Translations under genes and position numbers: made by a program
From: Colimorpha sp045576855
GTDB lineage: Bacteria > Bacteroidota > Bacteroidia > Bacteroidales > P3
Assembly (NCBI GenBank): GCA_045576855.1
Contig: JAZNHG010000033.1
Coordinates: 1 to 34,250 of the forward strand
Direction: 5' to 3'
Length of the DNA: 34,250 nucleotides
The notes under the pieces: model-generated
Told to the model about the DNA's origin: nothing
Database searches by the model: none
Seen by the model: only the letters and a program-made list of their open reading frames with translations
Shown here: one piece after another, positions 24,680 through 30,868 of the stretch
Layout of the letters: each line of letters opens with the position of its first letter
Numbering within the stretch: the first letter of the stretch is position 1

Positions 24680-24796
24680 AATTCAAACTATTTTTATTGT
24701 ATTTTCTATAACTGTATTATTATAGATATTCTATTATCCTTTGGAGTATATCAAGACGGAATATTCCATAACGCAATAACGATTGTCAATTATTCT

Positions 24797-25021
24797 TTAC
24801 ACATAAACAACTATCTTGCCGGAAATATCTCCTTCATATACGACTTCAGAACCCACGAAGATTTTTCCCTCACCGTTTCTATAATCGAAATGGGCTTCAC
24901 CACGGTAATCGGTTCTTACATCGCACGTCGACCCACCAAAAAAGCCAGAATATTGTACAGAGACGGCTTTATATTCCATAGGTTTACCATCGCGTCTATC
25001 TAAAACTTTAACTGTAAACAT
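24797..25021 (-). CDS. Small predicted beta-sandwich protein, 74 aa
   Basis: The 74-aa protein (MFTVKVLDRRDGKPMEYKAV) alternates beta-strand patterns: FTVKVLD, KAVSVQYSGFF, CDVRTDYRGEAHFDY, GKIFVGSEVVYEG and GKIVVYV. The 'T-D-x-x-G-E-A-x-F' element resembles carboxypeptidase-regulatory or transthyretin-like beta domains, but the chain is a free-standing single domain. It has no signal peptide. It lies in the AT-rich islet, 117 bases upstream of the zinc-ribbon gene on the same strand, behind a leader of about 180 bases with a 21-codon ORF. Confidence 0.65.
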   Translation of the reverse strand: MFTVKVLDRRDGKPMEYKAVSVQYSGFFGGSTCDVRTDYRGEAHFDYRNGEGKIFVGSEVVYEGDISGKIVVYV

Positions 25022-25062
25022 AATAAAAACAAATTGGGTTCTAATTTTTATATGGGTTATTG

Positions 25063-25128
25063 TTACAGAAAGAACCCTTTATTCTGTCTAACAACCATTT
25101 CTTCTAATTGCAAAAAGGCAATTTTCAT
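25063..25128 (-). CDS. Possible 21-codon leader ORF
   Basis: On the minus strand an ATG at 25128 begins MKIAFLQLEEMVV and ends RQNKGFFL before TAA at 25063. It lies in the leader of the 74-aa gene. Its second half is encoded by a 35-bp sequence repeated with six changes at 25819-25853, where a similar peptide (MVVWQNNRF...) can be read. It may be a leader peptide or a remnant of a repeated element. Translation is unproven. Confidence 0.3.
   Translation of the reverse strand: MKIAFLQLEEMVVRQNKGFFL
25065..25099. repeat. 35-bp imperfect direct repeat, copy 1
   Basis: This segment matches 25819-25853 at 29 of 35 positions without gaps, in the same orientation. Each copy sits in the leader downstream of a minus-strand -7 element (25207-25215 and 25876-25884). 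Confidence 0.75.
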
Positions 25129-25206
25129 AGAGGGGTCCAGTTAATTCTTCATTTTTCGTCTATCTTTTGTCGTTTAATTTTAATTATTTAAATACTGAAA
25201 TGTTTT

Positions 25207-25215
25207 GCAAAAGTA
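25207..25215 (-). promoter_or_regulatory. -7 element upstream of the 74-aa gene
   Basis: The minus strand reads TACTTTTGC, matching TAnnTTTGC, about 185 bases before the 74-aa gene. No TTTG lies at the right -33 distance. The predicted transcript starts between the 74-aa gene and the XRE gene. Confidence 0.5.
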
Positions 25216-25250
25216 GGGAAATTCAAAGAATCAGTTCACGTCAGACTTTG

Positions 25251-25478
25251 TCACGTGTCAACATCTGTCATATATTCTATGGTTTGACTATAATATTTGA
25301 ATAGATTAATACCCAAAGCTTTACTAATATTAAGCAGAGTCTGTGTATCAATAGACGACTTGCTATACACTCTCCACATATTGCGGGGTGAGGTGCCTAT
25401 TTGCTCAGCAAGCCAGTCATTAGTGCGACCTTGTCGACGAAGTTCTTCGCGGATAATATTTCCGATATGTATTTGCAT
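25251..25478 (-). CDS. XRE-family helix-turn-helix regulator
   Basis: The 75-aa protein is essentially one Cro/C1-type DNA-binding domain: IGNIIREELRRQGRTNDWLAEQIGTSPRNMWRVYSKSS (helices 1-3, with the helix-turn-helix at about 20-45) and then DTQTLLNISKALGINLF. No sensor or dimerisation domain follows. The start ATG at 25478 is preceded by TAAATTGC, a poor -7 match. A stronger promoter lies nearly 400 bases upstream beyond a structured RNA. It is AT-rich like its neighbours and may control the islet genes on the same strand. Confidence 0.85.
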   Translation of the reverse strand: MQIHIGNIIREELRRQGRTNDWLAEQIGTSPRNMWRVYSKSSIDTQTLLNISKALGINLFKYYSQTIEYMTDVDT

Positions 25479-25594
25479 ATTGCAATTTACTACATCTTTG
25501 GTGAAACATCTTCTAGAACGCCGCTATCAATTCCTTGCAATAATTCCTTGCAATGGCACTAACGTCAACAAAAAAAAGCGAGTAAATCTCGTCC

Positions 25595-25712
25595 CCTAAC
25601 TGCGGTCGTGGAAATTACCTCTACAAGGAAAGACAAAATACTCGCCAATTGGCAAGCATCTCCATCTGTTACCCTTGTAGCCTTGTATGAAATTTTCCAC
25701 GTTTCAGTTAGG
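25595..25712. repeat. Long imperfect inverted repeat (arms 25595-25628 and 25681-25712)
   Basis: The arms share CCTAACTG, CGTGGAAA and TACAAGG with short mismatched spacers and flank a 52-base centre. Besides the RNA reading, the 118-bp unit could be a small non-autonomous inverted-repeat element. I see no clear target-site duplication at its edges. Confidence 0.75.
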
Positions 25713-25795
25713 TTGGAACAAATAGCAAACGCTCTTAAAAATTGGTTAATTTCGTTATATTTTTTACATTATGTTAGTTTAAAGCTAGGTCCTGT

Positions 25796-25852
25796 TTATT
25801 CACTATTTTGGGTATCCGACAGACAGAACCTATTATTCTGCCAGACAACCAT
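25796..25852 (-). CDS. Possible 18-codon leader ORF
   Basis: On the minus strand ATG at 25852 begins MVVWQNNRFC and ends SDTQNSE before TAA at 25796, about 20 bases into the predicted transcript. It starts inside copy 2 of the 35-bp repeat and resembles the end of the 21-codon ORF at 25063-25128 (MVV-QN--F). Coding is unproven. Confidence 0.25.
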   Translation of the reverse strand: MVVWQNNRFCLSDTQNSE

Positions 25853-25853
25853 T
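25819..25853. repeat. 35-bp imperfect direct repeat, copy 2
   Basis: This is the partner of 25065-25099, with 29 of 35 positions identical. It covers the expected 5' end of the minus-strand transcript from the promoter at 25876. The centre (CAGAA...TTCTG) can form a short hairpin. Confidence 0.75.
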
Positions 25854-25875
25854 GATTGACACCTGGTTTCCGAGT

Positions 25876-25907
25876 GCAAAGATACAACTTTTATTTCATT
25901 TAACAAT
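25876..25907 (-). promoter_or_regulatory. Promoter for the structured RNA / XRE leader
   Basis: The minus strand reads TATCTTTGC (plus 25876-25884), a perfect -7 box. ATTG (plus 25904-25907) lies 19 bases upstream, a one-mismatch -33. It points at the structured RNA and, nearly 400 bases further, the XRE gene. Confidence 0.65.
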
Positions 25908-26274
25908 GGACTCTTTGTAACATTCTACGCCACATAACAGATAAACATCAGCAAATCAATCGTCAGCAAAATTACAAAAAACTCTATAATGTTCCAACTC
26001 TATGTCGCAATCAACGCGCAACACTTCTCCAAGATGAGAATGCCAGATCCTCAAAAGTCGAAAAAATGTCGAACGCAGACAGGATGTAGATTGAACAATG
26101 CCTCAACCAGCGTTGGTTGCCGCAGGATATTGCCAGCGTCCGGAAACGCGAGGGTCAGAACGTGCATCTCCATTGAGTGAATGTAACTTATCAGGCAGGA
26201 CAATGCACGGAGAGGCAAAGTCATACTCATTTCTGCCACACCGCCTCAAGCATCGGTGACGAACACTATCATCC
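25908..26274. other. Intergenic stretch with no recognised gene
   Basis: Frames of 60-odd codons exist on both strands around 25989-26239, but their translations look like random sequence and match no family I know. Base composition is intermediate between the AT-rich islet and the GC-rich flank, so this may be the islet boundary. Nothing else is supported here. Confidence 0.5.
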
Positions 26275-26283
26275 TATCTTTGC
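26275..26283 (+). promoter_or_regulatory. -7 element for the PCMD-like secreted protein gene
   Basis: TATCTTTGC is a perfect -7 box about 110 bases before the ATG at 26393. No TTTG is found at -33. The leader between shows no clear structure. Confidence 0.6.
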
Positions 26284-26392
26284 ACTTCAGTATTGAAATT
26301 CGGAGTTGAATCTATTTCCTGAGTTGACGATTTTAAGTACAATAACCGAGAGGTTGTTACGTTATTGCAATTAAAACATTGAAGATAAAAGC

Positions 26393-27613
26393 ATGATGAA
26401 GAAAGCAGCATTTCTTATGGTAGCTATGGCTATGATGTTGTCGGCCACGGCTCAGTATCAGTTGCCCAACCCTGGCTTCGAGCAGTGGGACGGCGGCACC
26501 ACGTCGGAGCCCACCCACTGGAACACCTTCAGCTCGTCGGATGGCAGCTTCGCCTCACTGGCCTCGTCGAACCACCACTACCGCCGCAACGGCGGCCGGC
26601 CGGGTACCGCGGGCAGCCGCTTCCTGACCATCTACACGCAGTCCATCCTAGGCATCAAGGCCAACGGCAACATGACCACCGGCCGCATACATGCAGGCTC
26701 GATGAGTGCCGCCAGCAGCGACAACTACAACTACACCCAACGCTCCAACGCCGACCACAGCCTCGCCTTCACCGGCACGCCAGACTCGATGTATGTGTGG
26801 GTGAGCTACTATGCCGCCAGCGGCAGCTCGCAGGGTCAGGTGTCGGCCATCCTGCACGGCGACAACGACTTCCGCGCCCCCAACCAAGAGAATAACACCA
26901 GCCTTTACTGTGCCAAGGCGGTGGCCCGCTTCAGCCGGACCACCTCGTCGGCCCACAGCTACCACTGGCAGCAGATGCGGGTGCCCTTCGTCTACGATGG
27001 CACCGCCGCCCCCCGCTACATGCTGGTCAACATCACCACCAATGCCACGCCCGGCGGTGGCGACGCCAACGACTCGCTCTCCATCGACGACATCGAGTTC
27101 ATCTACAGCGCTTGGCTCGCCGGCATCAACGTTGGCGGCCAGCCGATAGAAGGGTTCCAGAAGGGGCGCTTCGACTACACCCTCCATGTCGACGACCCGA
27201 GCCTGCTGGCCGACGGCAGCGTAACGGTCACCACCGAGGCATCCGACGCCAGCGTCAGCATCGAGCGCATGGCGGTAGATACCCTCCCCGAGTCCGCCCA
27301 GTTCGTCATCACCGTCACCGCCGAGGACGGCGTCACCGTCCGCACCTACACCGTGCGCCTCGTCCACGGCGAGCCCGGACCCGTGGACATCAGCAGTCCC
27401 GACGCCCCGGAGCTCCTCCGCGTCTACCCCAACCCCACGGCCGACCACCTCACCGTCCAGGCCGACGGCCCCGTGACCTTATGCGACCTGCAAGGCCGCG
27501 AACTGCTACGATGCACCGTTCACGGCAGCACCCGCCTCGACCTCAGCTTCCTGCCCGCCGGCACCTACCTCCTGCGCTGCGGACAAACCACCCGACGCAT
27601 AGTGAAAAAATAA
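26393..27613 (+). CDS. Secreted PCMD-like protein with T9SS type A tail
   Basis: The 406-aa protein has tandem Met codons (26393 and 26396) and a signal peptide (cleavage after LSATAQ). Residues about 20-235 open with YQLPNPGFEQWDGG and contain a beta-sandwich pattern like the putative carbohydrate metabolism domain (PCMD) family (GSRFLTIYTQSILGIKANGNMTTGRIHAG, DSLSIDDIEFIYSA). A small Ig-like beta domain (about 235-330, DASVSIE...VRTYTVRLVHG) follows. The end (about 340-406; LRVYPNPTADHLTV...LPAGTYLLRCGQTTRRIVKK) is a Por-type T9SS sorting signal. It is probably a surface or secreted glycan-related protein; that role is inference. A truncated, nearly identical fragment lies at 19959-20204. 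Confidence 0.85.
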   Translation: MMKKAAFLMVAMAMMLSATAQYQLPNPGFEQWDGGTTSEPTHWNTFSSSDGSFASLASSNHHYRRNGGRPGTAGSRFLTIYTQSILGIKANGNMTTGRIHAGSMSAASSDNYNYTQRSNADHSLAFTGTPDSMYVWVSYYAASGSSQGQVSAILHGDNDFRAPNQENNTSLYCAKAVARFSRTTSSAHSYHWQQMRVPFVYDGTAAPRYMLVNITTNATPGGGDANDSLSIDDIEFIYSAWLAGINVGGQPIEGFQKGRFDYTLHVDDPSLLADGSVTVTTEASDASVSIERMAVDTLPESAQFVITVTAEDGVTVRTYTVRLVHGEPGPVDISSPDAPELLRVYPNPTADHLTVQADGPVTLCDLQGRELLRCTVHGSTRLDLSFLPAGTYLLRCGQTTRRIVKK

Positions 27614-27640
27614 GCTATAGACTTGCCTAATCTGCATTAT

Positions 27641-29212
27641 ATGAAGCGATACATCATACTGCTGTGCCTGCTGCCACTGGTGGCGGTAGGGCAGAACATG
27701 AAGAGCGAGCCGCTGTTCGAGCAGGCCGTGGAGAAGAGCATCGTGGGCCAGTACGAGGAGGCCATCAAGCTGCTGCACAAGGCCATCAAGCTGGACCCCA
27801 CCTATGCCGAAGCCTATCTGCTGCTGGGCAACCAGCACATGCAGCTGCAGCAGTATGCCACGGCGCGCGACTGCTACCGGCAATGCCTCGACCTGAACCC
27901 CGCCAGCAGCCGCTGGGTGCAGGAGGCCCGCGACGGCATCCGCACGGCCGAATGGCGCCAGCATGCCGTGGAGCATCCCGTGCCCTTCCGGCCCGTCAAC
28001 CTGGGACCCAACGTCAACAGCGAAGCCGACGAGTACATGCCCGCCCTGACGGCCGACTACCGCATGCTGGTCTTCACCCGCCGTGTGCCGCGCCGCGCCA
28101 CCACCCGACGCGACCTGCCGCAGGAGGAGGACTTCTACATCTCTCTCTACGACACAATGGAGCTCAACTGGGGCCCTGCCGAGCGCATGCCCGAACCGCT
28201 CAACAGCAACGCCAACGAGGGGGCTCAGACCCTCTCGCACGACGGGCGCGTGGTCATCTTCACCGCCTGCGGCCGCAACAACGAACCCACCGGCTGCGAC
28301 CTCTACCTCAGCGTGAGGCAGGGCAAGCGCTGGGGCAAGCCGCGCAACCTGGGGGGGCCGGTCAACAGCACCTACTGGGAGTCGTTCCCTTCGCTCTCCA
28401 TCGACGGCTACACGCTCTACTTCGCCTCCAACCGGCGCGGCGGCTACGGCGGCACCGACATCTGGTGCAGCACCCTCGAGGAGGGCCGCTGGAGCGAGCC
28501 CCGCAACCTGGGCCCCGCCATCAATACCCCCGGCGACGAGACCTCGCCCTACATCCACTTCGACGACCGTACGCTCTACTTCTCGTCCGACGGCCACCTG
28601 GGCATGGGCGGCGCCGACCTCTACGTGGCCAAGCGCATCGACGACACCACCTGGGGCGAGGTGAAGAACCTCGGCTACCCCATCAACACCGCCGGCGACG
28701 AAGCCAGCCTCATCGTGGCCCCCGACGGGCGCACGGCCCTCTTCGCCAGCGACCGCAGCGACGGCTACGGCCAGCAGGACCTCTACAGCTTCGTCCTGCC
28801 CGCCCCGGCGCGGCCGGAGGCCATCACCTTCATCGACCCCGTACGGCAGGCCGAGAACCTGCTCACCCTGGGCGACACCGTCACGCTGAAAAACATCTTC
28901 TTCCACACCGCCAGCGCCGAGCTCTACGAGACCTCGCTGGCCGAGCTGGACCGCCTGGCCGAGGCCCTGCAGCGGCACCCGACGCTGCGCCTCGAGGTGG
29001 GTGGCCACACCGACGCCGTGGGCTCCGACGCCGACAACCTGGTCCTCAGCGAGCGGCGCGCCAAGGCCGTCTACGACTACCTGGTCATGAGCGGCGTCAG
29101 CGCCGACCGCCTCACCTACCGCGGCTACGGCGAGAGCCGCCCCGTGGCCGACAACGACACCCCCGAAGGCCGCGCCGCCAACCGCCGCACCACCCTCACC
29201 CCGCTGCGGTAG
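27641..29212 (+). CDS. TPR / PD40 beta-propeller / OmpA protein (PorE-like)
   Basis: The start at 27641 (MKRYIILLCLLPLVAVGQ) gives a clean signal peptide and 523 aa; an ATG 18 bases upstream is in frame but less suitable. The order is TPR repeats (about 20-95, QYEEAIKLLHKAIKLDPTYAEAYLLLGN), several PD40/TolB-like propeller repeats (about 115-385, DGYTLYFASNRRGGYGGTDIW, DRTLYFSSDGHLGMGGADLY) and a C-terminal OmpA domain (about 405-523, LRLEVGGHTDAVGSDADN, LSERRAKAVYDYL) that binds peptidoglycan. This resembles PorE of the type IX secretion system, but the carboxypeptidase-regulatory domain usual between propeller and OmpA is missing. It follows the T9SS cargo gene by 27 bases. PorE identity is likely but not proven. 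Confidence 0.8.
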   Translation: MKRYIILLCLLPLVAVGQNMKSEPLFEQAVEKSIVGQYEEAIKLLHKAIKLDPTYAEAYLLLGNQHMQLQQYATARDCYRQCLDLNPASSRWVQEARDGIRTAEWRQHAVEHPVPFRPVNLGPNVNSEADEYMPALTADYRMLVFTRRVPRRATTRRDLPQEEDFYISLYDTMELNWGPAERMPEPLNSNANEGAQTLSHDGRVVIFTACGRNNEPTGCDLYLSVRQGKRWGKPRNLGGPVNSTYWESFPSLSIDGYTLYFASNRRGGYGGTDIWCSTLEEGRWSEPRNLGPAINTPGDETSPYIHFDDRTLYFSSDGHLGMGGADLYVAKRIDDTTWGEVKNLGYPINTAGDEASLIVAPDGRTALFASDRSDGYGQQDLYSFVLPAPARPEAITFIDPVRQAENLLTLGDTVTLKNIFFHTASAELYETSLAELDRLAEALQRHPTLRLEVGGHTDAVGSDADNLVLSERRAKAVYDYLVMSGVSADRLTYRGYGESRPVADNDTPEGRAANRRTTLTPLR

Positions 29213-29378
29213 CGGCAAGGAGAACATTCCCGCTCGGGAAACGGTAAGTCTATCGTAACTTCAAAAATCGCATGCTACATTATCCTTGAGTATGAACAAA
29301 TAGTAGCAGCCGGTAGAGCCCACGTCGTCCGCACTTCCACCGCAAGTGCGGTAACCCACAACGCACATGGAAAAAATT

Positions 29379-29427
29379 GGAAGTCGGAATTCGAAACTCA
29401 GAATTCAGAATACGGAATTATAAATGA
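29379..29427. repeat. 7-bp-period tandem repeat (GGAATTC / AGAATTC type)
   Basis: Seven heptads in register: GGAAGTC, GGAATTC, GAAACTC, AGAATTC, AGAATAC, GGAATTA, TAAATGA. The units are degenerate but keep the G-A-A core at fixed spacing. Confidence 0.7.
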
Positions 29428-29472
29428 TAGCGAAAGGAGGAGGGCAGGAAGAGAGGGGGGCAGGGGGCTGTC

Positions 29473-29516
29473 AGGTCCGACTCATGTCCGTGTCCCCTCC
29501 GTGTCCGGTCCGAGTC
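29473..29516. repeat. 11-bp-period tandem repeat (NNN-TCCGTGTC), second array
   Basis: Four undecads: AGG-TCCGACTC, ATG-TCCGTGTC, CCC-TCCGTGTC, CGG-TCCGAGTC. It is the same unit family and uses the same ATG, CCC and CGG prefixes as 20569-20645. Confidence 0.85.
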
Positions 29517-29607
29517 GGGACGGGGGGAAGACGGGGGTGGGGCGGCGATGATGGTGGGGTTTTGCATCGGTGCACAATATTTTTTGCAACGGTGCGTTAC
29601 TAGGGGT

Positions 29608-30288
29608 ATGAAAAAGAAGATTGTGGTATTGACAGGCGCGGGTATCAGCGCCGAGAGCGGCATCTCCACCTTCCGCGACAGCGACGGGCTGTGGGAGCAC
29701 TACCGCGTGGAGGATGTGGCGACGCACGAGGCATACGAGCGCAACCCCGAGCTGGTGCTGGACTTCTACAACCAGCGGCGGCGCCAGCTCTTCGCGGCGC
29801 AGCCCAACGAGGCGCACCGCCAGCTGGTGCGTCTGGAGGAACGCTACGACGTGCAGATCGTGACGCAGAATATCGACGACCTGCACGAACGGGCGGGCTC
29901 GACCCACGTGCTGCACCTGCACGGCGAGCTCACCAAGGGGCGGAGCGACCGCAACCCGAACCTCATCGTGGAGATCGGCGACCGCGATATCCGGCTGGGC
30001 GACCTGGCGCCGGACGGCACGCAGCTGAGGCCCCACATCGTGTGGTTCGGCGAGGCGGTGCCCAACATCGAGCCGGCGGCCGCGCTGTGCCAGCAGGCCG
30101 ACATCTTCCTGGTGGTCGGCACGTCGATGGCCGTCTACCCCGCCGCGGGGCTGATACACTACGTGCCGCGGACGGCGGAGTGCTATGTGGTGGACCCCAA
30201 GGAGGTGCCCGTCAGCCGGCCGGTGACCTTCATCCGCGAGGTGGCCACCCGAGGTGTAACTGAATTGGTAAACAAACTGATGCAATGA
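29608..30288 (+). CDS. NAD-dependent protein deacylase (class III sirtuin)
   Basis: From the ATG at 29608 the protein is 226 aa (MKKKIVVLTGAGISAESGI). It has GAGIS (10-14), FRDSDGLW, TQNID (86-90), catalytic His105 in HLHGEL, and VVGTSMAVYPAA. Tyr54 and Arg57 in FYNQRRR match the Tyr-x-x-Arg pair that makes CobB/SIRT5-type sirtuins prefer succinyl and malonyl lysine. The four zinc-binding cysteines found in most sirtuins are absent between His105 and the GTS motif, so this is a zinc-less variant. It consumes NAD and removes acyl groups from cytoplasmic proteins. The alternative start at 29548 would add an odd Cys-containing extension. Its stop overlaps the next start (ATGA). Confidence 0.92.
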   Translation: MKKKIVVLTGAGISAESGISTFRDSDGLWEHYRVEDVATHEAYERNPELVLDFYNQRRRQLFAAQPNEAHRQLVRLEERYDVQIVTQNIDDLHERAGSTHVLHLHGELTKGRSDRNPNLIVEIGDRDIRLGDLAPDGTQLRPHIVWFGEAVPNIEPAAALCQQADIFLVVGTSMAVYPAAGLIHYVPRTAECYVVDPKEVPVSRPVTFIREVATRGVTELVNKLMQ

Positions 30289-30827
30289 AGACAATACTTT
30301 TCGTAATCATCCTGGTCGTCGCCATGCTGGCCACGCTGGCCATTGCGGGCGCCATTTTCCACGCCATCGCCAAGCGGTGGTTCAAGAACCGCGAGAAAGA
30401 GCAGCTGCTGCGCCTGAAGATGGAGGAGCGCGGCGAGACGCTGCGCGTGGTGACGCCGCTGCGCCTGCAGGCATACGAGCGCATGGCCCTCTTCCTGGAG
30501 CGCATCAGCCCCAACTCGCTGGTGCTGCGCTGCTACCAGCCGGGCATGGACCTGAAGCTGCTGCAGGGTGTGATGACCAAGAACATCCGCGACGAGTGGG
30601 AACACAACCTCTCGCAGCAAGTCTATGTCAGCTCCCCCCTCTGGACGCGCATCCGCGAGGCGAAGGACGAGATGATCAACCTGGTGAACAGCAGCGCCGT
30701 GGGCCTGACCGACACGAGCGACCCCACGCGCCTGGCAGCCACCATCTTCGCCTCGGCGGCCGACCGCTCGCCGGTGGACAGCGCTCTGGAGGCCATGCAC
30801 AAGGAACTCAACGAACTCTTTGGATAA
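30285..30827 (+). CDS. DUF7935-like membrane-anchored protein
   Basis: The 180-aa protein has one N-terminal membrane helix (MKTILFVIILVVAMLATLAIAGAIF). A cytoplasmic helical domain follows with VTPLRLQAYERMALFLERISPNSLVLRCYQPGM, a block shared by a conserved Bacteroidota family of unknown role (I associate it with DUF7935, from memory). EWEHNLSQQVYVSSPLWTRIREAKDEMINLVN and a tail near ALEAMHKELNELF are also typical. It overlaps the sirtuin stop by four bases, and the two are surely co-transcribed. Confidence 0.82.
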   Translation: MKTILFVIILVVAMLATLAIAGAIFHAIAKRWFKNREKEQLLRLKMEERGETLRVVTPLRLQAYERMALFLERISPNSLVLRCYQPGMDLKLLQGVMTKNIRDEWEHNLSQQVYVSSPLWTRIREAKDEMINLVNSSAVGLTDTSDPTRLAATIFASAADRSPVDSALEAMHKELNELFG

Positions 30828-30858
30828 TGAAGAATGAGGAATTAAGAATTAAGAATCA
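30824..30858. repeat. 7-bp-period tandem repeat (AGAATTA type), left member of inverted pair
   Basis: Five heptads in register: ATAATGA, AGAATGA, GGAATTA, AGAATTA, AGAATCA. They begin inside the previous stop codon. An inverted set of heptads at 30915-30942 can pair with it. Confidence 0.85.
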
Positions 30859-30868
30859 GACACCGCAA

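Larger units (their letters stand above)
25570..25870 (-). ncRNA. Candidate structured RNA or attenuator leader
   Basis: Transcription from the minus-strand promoter at 25876-25907 would enter a region with a long-range hairpin. Arm 25712-25681 pairs with arm 25628-25595, about 32 bases each, through blocks CCTAACTG, CGTGGAAA and TACAAGG. Inside the loop CTTGCC-AATT-GGCGAG forms a 6-bp stem containing a G-U pair that works only in the minus-strand RNA. CGAG-ATTTA-CTCG followed by eight U (25570-25577) makes an intrinsic terminator of short stem. Competing pairs exist: GCGAGTA from the inner stem with TACTCGC of the terminator, and CTACAAGG in the loop with CCTTGTAG of the arm. This fits either a free RNA of about 300 bases or an attenuator for the XRE gene. 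No known family was recognised. Confidence 0.5.
29213..29607. other. Intergenic region with hairpin and two repeat arrays
   Basis: No gene is seen. The region holds an 8-bp perfect hairpin (CCGCACTT/AAGTGCGG, 29329-29351, without a U-run), a 7-bp-period array (29379-29427) and an 11-bp-period array (29473-29516). A longer in-frame start for the sirtuin at 29548 would extend into this region and is not favoured. Confidence 0.6.

Noticed and set aside
25531..25558. Two direct copies of ATTCCTTGCAAT suggesting a type III toxin-antitoxin RNA
   Set aside because: Only two repeats and no ToxN-like nuclease gene nearby.
25608..25859. An 83-codon plus-strand ORF in the AT-rich islet
   Set aside because: It covers both arms of the long inverted repeat and the leader repeat; the structure on the minus strand explains the sequence better.
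25570..25870. Retron-type RNA
   Set aside because: No reverse transcriptase gene is present in the window.
26051..26239. A 62-codon minus-strand ORF as a transposase remnant
   Set aside because: The translation shows no transposase motif and no terminal repeats are visible.
27506..29227. A 573-codon frame antisense to the TPR/OmpA gene
   Set aside because: Gly/Val/Ala-rich shadow of a gene with three recognisable domains.
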